From an uncultured Bacteroidales bacterium (GTDB lineage: Bacteria; Bacteroidota; Bacteroidia; Bacteroidales; P3), in the NCBI GenBank assembly GCA_905236405.1, contig CAJOQB010000087.1, positions 1 through 7,553 of the forward strand: a stretch of 7,553 nt of DNA, written 5' to 3'. The notes under the pieces are model-generated. The model searched no databases. It saw nothing but the letters and a program-made list of their open reading frames with translations, and was not told the DNA's origin. Made by a program: the position numbers and the translations under genes. Within the stretch, counting starts at the first letter, position 1. Every line of letters begins with the position of its first letter. Shown here piece by piece: positions 1 to 5,221 of the stretch.

Positions 1-8
1 GGGCTTCA

Positions 9-67
9 CACTCCATGCAGTGAGGGCTCCCACTGCTATGGAACGACCCCTCCCACTCCATGCAGTG
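9..67. repeat. Cluster of two direct and one inverted 14-base repeat copies
   Basis: The 14-base unit CACTCCATGCAGTG occurs exactly at 9-22 and 54-67, a 45-base period. Between them, 31-42 is an inverted copy with one extra T (position 37). The middle arm can pair over 11 base pairs with either the left copy (12-22) or the right copy (57-67), so two mutually exclusive hairpins are possible. The cluster lies just downstream of a leftward promoter, so on the minus strand it would form the leader or first codons of a transcript. Both a leader RNA and a coding repeat remain possible, because two minus-strand frames are open to the window edge (from ATGs at 123 and 76). No recognisable protein is seen in either. 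Confidence 0.6.
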
Positions 68-127
68 GGTGCCCATCTTTGCCCCTTTGGGGTCCAATTG
101 TTGTATGGTACGTCGTTTGTCATGGTT

Positions 128-158
128 GCAAAGATACACACTTTTTCGATTGTGCAAA
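128..158 (-). promoter_or_regulatory. Leftward Bacteroidetes-type promoter
   Basis: On the minus strand TTTG (158-155) is followed after 18 bases by TATCTTTGC (136-128). This is a perfect match to the -7 consensus TAnnTTTG of the Bacteroidetes housekeeping sigma factor, with a -33 box at nearly the usual distance (19-21). Transcription would begin near 120 and run out of the left edge through the repeat cluster. The promoted gene is not visible. An ATG at 121-123 lies too close to the -7 box to be a normal start. Confidence 0.6.
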
Positions 159-198
159 CATCTGCATGGCAACAAAATGCGTGGTTTTTTCACGATTT

Positions 199-254
199 GG
201 GGAAAACAGTCCCTTTTTGGGAATTTGGGTTTGTTTTTGGGGAACCCTTTGGGG
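199..254 (+). repeat. G-run / TTTGGGGAA-like repeat cluster, intergenic
   Basis: Five runs of three or four G occur at 199-202, 219-221, 227-229, 239-242 and 251-254, each embedded in T-rich and A-rich sequence. Several copies read approximately TTTGGGGAAAA (196-206, 236-244, 248-258). The last four runs are separated by 5, 9 and 8 bases, compatible in principle with a plus-strand G-quadruplex. No gene is supported across 124-425: the frames there are low-complexity and match nothing I recognise. Confidence 0.35.
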
Positions 255-275
255 AAAAAAGTTGCTGCAAACAAC

Positions 276-309
276 AAAAAAAACGCCCTCGGAGACGTCC
301 AAAAGCGTT
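276..309 (-). terminator. Leftward intrinsic terminator after the acyltransferase gene
   Basis: Read on the minus strand, positions 309-282 form a 12-base-pair stem (AACG plus CTTTTGGA against TCCGAGGG plus CGTT) with a four-base loop CGTC. The stem is followed by an eight-base U run (283-276). Four of the pairs are G-U, which become A-C mismatches when read on the plus strand, so the hairpin works only for leftward transcripts. It lies about 120 bases past the stop of the minus-strand acyltransferase gene. Confidence 0.6.
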
Positions 310-425
310 GTTATTTGTCAGAAAACAGAAAAAAATAGTCTACTTTTTTAGGCTGGTACACGTTGTTGTCCGTGCATCTTATGGAGCCAGGCATCAAAAA
401 ACAGAAAAAATTCTAATACCTGCGC

Positions 426-1550
426 TCATTTCTTGCCTTTCTTTATGCCAAAGATGCACCATCTCAGGAAGGGGACTCTCCGCAGCCCTTCATACAGCAG
501 CGGCGAGAGAGTGAAGACAGCGACAGTGAGTATGATGTACATCGCCACCGGCGGCATCTGTGTGTGGCGATACATCATGTAGCCAAAGCTAGCGATGACC
601 AGATAGTGGACGATGTAGAGGCCGAAGCTGCTGCGGGTCATGTAGTTGGCAAAGCGGCCCGTGCAATCGAACTTGGCCATAAACCACCCCATCATGGCCA
701 GGCACATCAGCCAGCCATATATACAGTTGAGTGGACTGGCAAGGTACTGCGGCGAGGTGTTGTCCTGTCCAAAGGTGGGAACAATTAACGCTATGCCACT
801 CACCACAGCAAGAGGCATCAGCACCTTCCATCCTTGCATAAGGAAATGCTGCACACGATCGCGAGAGAAGAAATAGTAGCCCAGCAGAAAAGGAATGAGG
901 TAAAAGAGCGGTTTGTAGAGGTTCCAAAGGCCGTCGAGACTTTCTGGCCGCGGCTGGAAGACAAGTGTCTGCTCTCCTACCCAAAACAACACCCCTGGCA
1001 GAATCACCACCACAGGCAACCACTTCGAATCCTCGATGGCATGCACCTGCTTCGCCAACCACCCGTATTGGTGCTTCTTTGTCAACCCATGCAACACCAG
1101 CAACACGAGCGAGAAGAGCCACAAATCTTGAATGAACCACAATGGACCAGTGCCGCTCACAGCCATCATGACGTACTTGGCCACCGCGGGCATACCATCG
1201 AACAGACCATTCCTTGCTGCCACGACGGTGTTGAAATAGCCCACCATCCAGTGGAACACAAACAAGCCGATGGTGCCTGGCACCAAGAGTTTCCGTGTAC
1301 GAGCCTTGAACCATTCCTTCGTCGAATGGCGTTCAAGGCTATACTTGGCACTTATGCCAGCCAAAATGAACAACAGCGGCATAAACCACGGATAGAGTAT
1401 ATACATCAGCACATCCTGATACTGCGGTCCGTCGCCGAAACCGCCAATACCGCCAAAGACACCTTTGTTATTGTAGAAATAGACCACATGGTAGAGCAGC
1501 ACCAACAGCACCGTCACCCATCGCAAGTTGTCAATCCAATGTTTTCTCAT
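426..1550 (-). CDS. Acyltransferase 3 family integral membrane protein
   Basis: A 374-residue polytopic membrane protein that fits the acyltransferase-3 family (OafA/OpgC/YrhL-like). These proteins move acyl groups such as acetyl or succinyl onto envelope sugars or other acceptors. Visible hallmarks are the N-terminal WIDNLRWVTVLLVLLYHV stretch with the family's helix-1 histidine, the FILAGISAKYSLE segment followed by an Arg-rich cytoplasmic KARTRKLLVP motif, GPLWFIQDLW in the middle, and SSFGLYIVHYLV near the C terminus. About ten hydrophobic helices can be seen, and the Lys-rich tail GIKKGKK ends the protein. The frame stays open upstream to an ATG at 1631. However, the residues from there are polar and A/T-coded, and they overlap a promoter -7 box (1595-1603), so I prefer the start at 1550; ATG 1559 is equally near. 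The gene stands alone, is divergent from the hydrogenase operon, and its substrate cannot be read from the sequence. Confidence 0.88.
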   Translation of the reverse strand: MRKHWIDNLRWVTVLLVLLYHVVYFYNNKGVFGGIGGFGDGPQYQDVLMYILYPWFMPLLFILAGISAKYSLERHSTKEWFKARTRKLLVPGTIGLFVFHWMVGYFNTVVAARNGLFDGMPAVAKYVMMAVSGTGPLWFIQDLWLFSLVLLVLHGLTKKHQYGWLAKQVHAIEDSKWLPVVVILPGVLFWVGEQTLVFQPRPESLDGLWNLYKPLFYLIPFLLGYYFFSRDRVQHFLMQGWKVLMPLAVVSGIALIVPTFGQDNTSPQYLASPLNCIYGWLMCLAMMGWFMAKFDCTGRFANYMTRSSFGLYIVHYLVIASFGYMMYRHTQMPPVAMYIILTVAVFTLSPLLYEGLRRVPFLRWCIFGIKKGKK

Positions 1551-1594
1551 GAGAGTCATTATTTTAGATAAGATAGTTATGTTTTTATTTTTTT

Positions 1595-1623
1595 GCAAAA
1601 GTACAACATTTTTTTTGTAGCAA
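1595..1623 (-). promoter_or_regulatory. Probable promoter of the acyltransferase gene
   Basis: On the minus strand TACTTTTGC (1603-1595) matches the Bacteroidetes -7 consensus TAnnTTTGC. The nearest upstream TTG (1623-1621) is 17 bases away, a little shorter than usual. Transcription from about 1588 would leave a leader of roughly 30-40 bases before ATG 1559 or 1550, and it argues against the far upstream ATG at 1631. Confidence 0.45.
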
Positions 1624-1672
1624 GTAGACAAGACAATATCGGATCATCAAAAACGTTATTAATCATATATAG

Positions 1673-1801
1673 AGTCAAACCTATTGCCACGGGAAAAATA
1701 TCCCACGTACTGGCGAGATCTTCTGCGACGACCCAATAGCACCGGACGTCCCTACCGAACAGCCTCTGGAGAAAGCACTGGAAGGGATGAACCAACAATA
1801 A
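1673..1801 (+). pseudogene. Short relict frame resembling the C-terminal tail of an S41-type peptidase
   Basis: Between an in-frame TAG (1670-1672) and TAA (1799-1801) lies an open frame of 42 sense codons with no plausible start. It includes HGKNIPRTGEIFC and then APDVPTEQPLEKALEGMNQQ up to the stop. The pattern of a proline-aspartate-valine step, a short linker, then a leucine-rich LEKALE helix and immediate stop resembles the tail of S41 (tricorn/C-terminal processing) peptidases as I remember them. Its base composition is also richer in G and C than the intergenic DNA around it. No catalytic part is present, so if real it is a decayed remnant. The match is from memory and could be chance. 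Confidence 0.3.
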
Positions 1802-1850
1802 TGTTTGCCTCGTCCAAGATTCTTTTTCCCTGGCAGTCGCCTGACGATAA

Positions 1851-1884
1851 TTTGGGCACTATCGGGAAAAAGATGTAACTTTGC
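1851..1884 (+). promoter_or_regulatory. Promoter of the four-gene hydrogenase operon
   Basis: TTTG (1851-1854), then 21 bases, then TAACTTTGC (1876-1884) match the Bacteroidetes -33/-7 promoter well in sequence and spacing. Transcription should start near 1890, giving a leader of about 84 bases before the first gene. The leader could fold weakly: TTGTTG (1886-1891) pairs with CAACAA (1939-1944), and TATTGA (1905-1910) with TCAATA (1928-1933). No known riboswitch or clear Rex-type operator palindrome is seen. The sequence just before the ATG at 1974 is A-rich (seven to eight A) rather than Shine-Dalgarno-like. Confidence 0.65.
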
Positions 1885-1973
1885 ATTGTTGCTGAAGAAG
1901 GGGATATTGACCACAATCAGCACGCTATCAATAGTAAACAACAACTAATTATCATCTTTTAAATAGAAAAAAA

Positions 1974-2270
1974 ATGACTATCAAGGTTTGTGTCGGCAGT
2001 TCGTGCCATTTGAAAGGGTCCTACGATGTCATCGAGGCATTCAAAGCCGTGTTAAAAAAATACGATGTGGAAGATGTCATCGACTTGCAGGCAAGCTTCT
2101 GTCTGGGTCACTGTGCCAAGGGTGTCACCGTCTGCTGCGAAGGTGCCGAGCCTGCCGCCAACGGCCCTCAGGTGGAAGAATGCCCCGAGGGTTTCATCTT
2201 GCACAACGTCAACGCTGACAACGTCGAAGAACTCTTTGCTAAAGAAATCTACCCAAAACTAAACCTCTAA
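1974..2270 (+). CDS. Stand-alone NuoE-like [2Fe-2S] thioredoxin-fold ferredoxin
   Basis: A 98-residue protein consisting of just the thioredoxin-like [2Fe-2S] domain found in the 24-kDa subunit of complex I (NuoE) and in HydC-type subunits of multimeric hydrogenases. The four expected ligands are visible as Cys6-x4-Cys11 and Cys43-x3-Cys47, in the contexts KVCVGSSCHLKG and ASFCLGHCAKGV. Extra cysteines sit at 54, 55 and 70. Full NuoE is about 160 residues or more; here the N-terminal helical part is missing, as in short stand-alone versions. A one-electron carrier role is inferred, with the neighbouring hydrogenase-like proteins as likely partners. No NuoF/HydB flavin subunit follows, so it does not look like part of a complete NADH-dependent hydrogenase. 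It is the first gene of the operon, and its stop is separated from the next start by one codon in the same frame. Confidence 0.9.
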   Translation: MTIKVCVGSSCHLKGSYDVIEAFKAVLKKYDVEDVIDLQASFCLGHCAKGVTVCCEGAEPAANGPQVEECPEGFILHNVNADNVEELFAKEIYPKLNL

Positions 2271-2273
2271 ATC

Positions 2274-4025
2274 GTGTCTGAATATCTTGAATTCAAACCG
2301 GTACAGTGTAAAGACTGCTACCGTTGTCTGCGCGAGTGCCCTGTAAAAGCCATCAACATCAAGGACCATCACGCCCAAATCATAGAAGAGCATTGCATAC
2401 TCTGCGGCCACTGCACCAAGGTGTGTCCACAAAAAGCCAAGATAGAGCACAGCGAAATCGATGTCGTTCGCGACCTGCTGAAGAGTGACGACAAAGTGGC
2501 TGCCACTGTGGCCCCTTCGTTCATCAGCAGTTTGGGGCTGGAGGACTTCTCCGTTCTTCGTATCGCATTGGCCAAACTGGGCTTTTCCATCGCCGAAGAG
2601 ACAGCGGTGGGCGCCCAGGCCGTCACCGAGGAATACAAACGCCTGCTGGCCAAAGGTGAGATGCGCAACTTCATCACATCGGCCTGCCCTGCTGCTTGTC
2701 GCCTCATACAGATGTACTACCCCAAGGCTCTGCCCTATCTGGCGCCTGTCGACTCGCCCATGGTGGCCCACGCCAAGATGCTACGCAAGAACGACCCCAA
2801 CCTCAAAGTGGTCTTCATCGGTCCCTGCATCGCCAAAAAACGCGAAGCCGACGAACACGGCATCAACGCCGTGTTGACTTTCGACGAACTGAACACCCTC
2901 TTCGAGGAGAACGGCATCGACCTGCAAACCATCAACCGTCTGTCCATCACCGACGACAACTGCGGTGCCAACCTTGCCAAAGCCTACCCCGCCACACAAG
3001 GCATCATCCGTTCGTTCGACGCCTTGCCCGAGGGCTACCGCTATCTGGCTGTCGACGGAGTGGACCGTCTTGCCGAAGTGCTGAACAACATCGAGGCACT
3101 CGACCATACTTTCATCGAAATGAACGTATGCCCTGGCGGCTGCATCAACGGCCCCTGTGCCATCGTTCAAGAAGGCGGCATGATGAAAGCCGAGGCCGAC
3201 ATCAACGCCTATGTGGAACACGAAATGGCCACGCGCAAGCTCACGCCTGCCCCCGATGCCGGTGTTAATCTGGCTTACGCCCATCCACGCCTGCGAGCCA
3301 AGAGCCGTCCCGTCACCGAGAAGGAGATTGAGGATGTGATGCACCGCACGGGAAAATTCACCAAAGAAGACGAGCTGAACTGTGGTGCCTGCGGCTATGC
3401 CACCTGTCGCGAGAAAGCATGGGCTGTGATCAACGGATATGCCGACATCGACATCTGTCTGCCTTATATGCGCAAGCGTGCCGAGAGCCTTGCCGTCGAC
3501 ATTGTACACAACTCGCCCGAAGGCGTCATCCTCGTCGACCCCGACCTCAACATCATCGACATCAACGCTTCGGCAATGAGCATGATGGGTCTCGCCGGCA
3601 CTCCTGAGAGAGTCCAGGGTCGTCCTGTGGCCGAAAGTTTCCCTCCCATCGAGTTCTACAACGCCTACAGTCAAAAACGCCGCACCGAAAATCCTTGCCT
3701 GCACATCGCTGCCACCGGACGTTATGTCAGTCTTACTGTCAGCCTCCTCAGCGAGCAAAACGTGCTCTTCGGCTTGATGAAGGACATCTCGGACGAGGTG
3801 AACTACGAGAAGAAACTCGACAAGATGAAGATGGACACCATCTCCACCACCGATAATCTCATCATGAAGCAGATGCGTGTAGCACAAGAGATTGCATCCC
3901 TACTTGGCGAAACCACAGCCGAGACCAAAGTGGCGCTGTTGAAACTGAAGAAGATGCTCTCTGACGGCAAAGGCGATTTGGGTGTCGACGGACGTCCCAC
4001 CGACTGGAAAACCGCTAAAATATAA
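2274..4025 (+). CDS. PAS-domain [FeFe]-hydrogenase-like protein, putative hydrogen/redox sensor (HydS/group C type)
   Basis: 583 residues. The N terminus is a double 4Fe-4S ferredoxin (Cys12/15/18/22 and Cys41/44/47/51). An H-cluster domain follows (about 75-300): motif L1 TSACPAAC (135-142), L2 GPCIAKKRE (183-191) and L3 EMNVCPGGCINGPC (282-295). The presumed cluster ligands Cys138, Cys185, Cys286 and Cys290 are kept. The neighbouring proton-transfer cysteine of active enzymes is Ala137, and the usual Met two residues before the first L3 cysteine is Asn284. A separate 4Fe-4S domain uses Cys370, Cys373, Cys378 and Cys395, then come a PAS domain (about 404-510) and a helical tail. No kinase or cyclase output domain is fused. 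This architecture is known from putative sensory hydrogenases, so a signalling role with the downstream phosphatase is inferred. The start is GTG: an in-frame TAA lies two codons before it, and the next Met is residue 130, past both ferredoxin motifs. Confidence 0.9.
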   Translation: MSEYLEFKPVQCKDCYRCLRECPVKAINIKDHHAQIIEEHCILCGHCTKVCPQKAKIEHSEIDVVRDLLKSDDKVAATVAPSFISSLGLEDFSVLRIALAKLGFSIAEETAVGAQAVTEEYKRLLAKGEMRNFITSACPAACRLIQMYYPKALPYLAPVDSPMVAHAKMLRKNDPNLKVVFIGPCIAKKREADEHGINAVLTFDELNTLFEENGIDLQTINRLSITDDNCGANLAKAYPATQGIIRSFDALPEGYRYLAVDGVDRLAEVLNNIEALDHTFIEMNVCPGGCINGPCAIVQEGGMMKAEADINAYVEHEMATRKLTPAPDAGVNLAYAHPRLRAKSRPVTEKEIEDVMHRTGKFTKEDELNCGACGYATCREKAWAVINGYADIDICLPYMRKRAESLAVDIVHNSPEGVILVDPDLNIIDINASAMSMMGLAGTPERVQGRPVAESFPPIEFYNAYSQKRRTENPCLHIAATGRYVSLTVSLLSEQNVLFGLMKDISDEVNYEKKLDKMKMDTISTTDNLIMKQMRVAQEIASLLGETTAETKVALLKLKKMLSDGKGDLGVDGRPTDWKTAKI

Positions 4026-4045
4026 AGGCTAAAGATTGAAGGTTA

Positions 4046-5221
4046 ATGGATAAAGAATTGAAACAACTTTGCGTTGAGTACGGATATACCTCGCTGAACC
4101 ACTATGGCGAGGAGCTATGCGGAGACAATGTGGAGATGACTTCTGACGGTGAATGGACCACCCTTGTGCTGGCCGACGGGCTGGGCAGCGGTGTGAAAGC
4201 CAACATCCTCTCCACACTTACCAGCAAGATACTCTGCACGATGGTGGCCGGTGGAGCCGACATCGAAGACTGTGTCGACACCATCATCCAAACCCTCCCT
4301 GTCTGCAAGGAGCGAGGGGTGGCCTACAGCACCTTTTCCATCATCCATGTGAACAATCAAGGCAAGGGTCATCTCTTTGAGTTTGACAATCCCGAGGCCA
4401 TCTGGTACCACCATGGACACACCTGCGATTTTCCCCGTAACGAGTTACAAATCCGCGACAAACGTGTCTTTGTCACCGAACTGGAACTCGACGAAGGCGA
4501 CATGGTCTTCGTGATGAGCGACGGCACCATTCACGCTGGCATTGGCCAAATGCTCAACTTCGGATGGCAGCGAAAGGAAATCATGGAGCATCTCGACCGT
4601 TCTGTCGACCCGCACATGTCGGCCCGTGCTGCTGCCTGCCTGCTGGCATCGGCCTGCAACGACCTCTATCTCGACCGTCCTGGCGACGACACCACTGTGG
4701 CCGCCATCCGTATGCGTCCTCGCACCATGGTACATATCATGGTGGGGCCTCCGGTCGACAAGGAACGCGACGAGGAATATGTCCACCGTTTCATGATGGA
4801 CACCGACAAACGTATCGTCTGCGGCGGCACCACCTCGCAAGTCGTTGCCCGTTGCACCGGACGCAAACTCAAAACCTCCTTCGACTTCCCCGACAAGGAT
4901 GTGCCGCCCATCGGCTTTATCGATGGCATCGACCTTGTCACCGAGGGCGTCATCACCCTGCGACGCCTTTTGACGTTGTCAGACAAATATGTTTCCGTCA
5001 AGGACCTCACGCCCAAGACCTATGCCAAGAAAGACGGTGGCTCGTTGCTGGCCAACATCATCTTCGAGGAGGCCACCCATGTGGTCTTCTTCGTCGGCCA
5101 GAACGTCAATGCCGCCCATCAGGGACTTGACATCGACATCACCATGAAACTCAAACTTGTCGAGCGTTTGGCCGACAACCTTCGCTGCATGGGTAAAAAT
5201 GTAGTAGTTAATTATGATTAA
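4046..5221 (+). CDS. SpoIIE/PP2C-type serine phosphatase with unrecognised C-terminal domain
   Basis: 391 residues. The first ~225 carry a SpoIIE-like PP2C phosphatase domain. The metal-binding signature residues are in place: Asp28 in GDN, Asp44 in LADGLGSG (42-49), Asp159 in VMSDG (156-160), and Asp214/Asp215 in RPGDD (211-215). Such Mn/Mg-dependent enzymes remove phosphate from serine or threonine, classically on anti-anti-sigma proteins. Residues 226-391 form a second soluble domain, including GGTTSQVVARCTG (260-272) and FIDGIDLVTEGVITL (291-305), that I cannot assign. No membrane helices, GAF or PAS domain are fused, so sensory input probably comes from the upstream PAS-hydrogenase protein. 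Phosphatases of this type next to PAS-bearing [FeFe]-hydrogenases are a known arrangement (group C3). A GAAGG at 4038-4042 lies three bases before the ATG, the only Shine-Dalgarno-like site in the operon. The 3' end overlaps the next gene. Confidence 0.87.
   Translation: MDKELKQLCVEYGYTSLNHYGEELCGDNVEMTSDGEWTTLVLADGLGSGVKANILSTLTSKILCTMVAGGADIEDCVDTIIQTLPVCKERGVAYSTFSIIHVNNQGKGHLFEFDNPEAIWYHHGHTCDFPRNELQIRDKRVFVTELELDEGDMVFVMSDGTIHAGIGQMLNFGWQRKEIMEHLDRSVDPHMSARAAACLLASACNDLYLDRPGDDTTVAAIRMRPRTMVHIMVGPPVDKERDEEYVHRFMMDTDKRIVCGGTTSQVVARCTGRKLKTSFDFPDKDVPPIGFIDGIDLVTEGVITLRRLLTLSDKYVSVKDLTPKTYAKKDGGSLLANIIFEEATHVVFFVGQNVNAAHQGLDIDITMKLKLVERLADNLRCMGKNVVVNYD

Noticed and set aside
20..514. A 164-residue plus-strand frame across the left intergenic region
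   Set aside because: It runs through homopolymers, a terminator and the 3' end of the acyltransferase gene, and its Lys/Arg/Phe-rich product matches nothing known.
589..1314. A 241-residue frame on the minus strand inside the acyltransferase gene
   Set aside because: It is a shadow of the real gene in another frame, rich in Arg, His and Cys, with no family signature.
1551..1631. Upstream extension of the acyltransferase gene to an ATG at 1631
   Set aside because: The extra 27 residues are not family-like, are coded by A/T-rich DNA, and overlap a promoter -7 box; the protein from 1550 starts where the family's first motif begins.
1684..1878. A 64-residue plus-strand frame in the divergent intergenic region
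   Set aside because: It runs into the operon promoter; a different frame of the same DNA gives the more protein-like relict peptide.
1851..1950. Rex-type redox operator near the hydrogenase promoter
   Set aside because: Only scattered TTGTTG and CAACAA segments are present, 47 bases apart, not the compact inverted repeat of a Rex site.
2781..3887. A 368-residue minus-strand frame opposite the PAS-hydrogenase gene
   Set aside because: It lies antisense to a gene with clear cluster motifs and has a His/Val/Gly/Asp-rich shadow composition; no recognisable domain.
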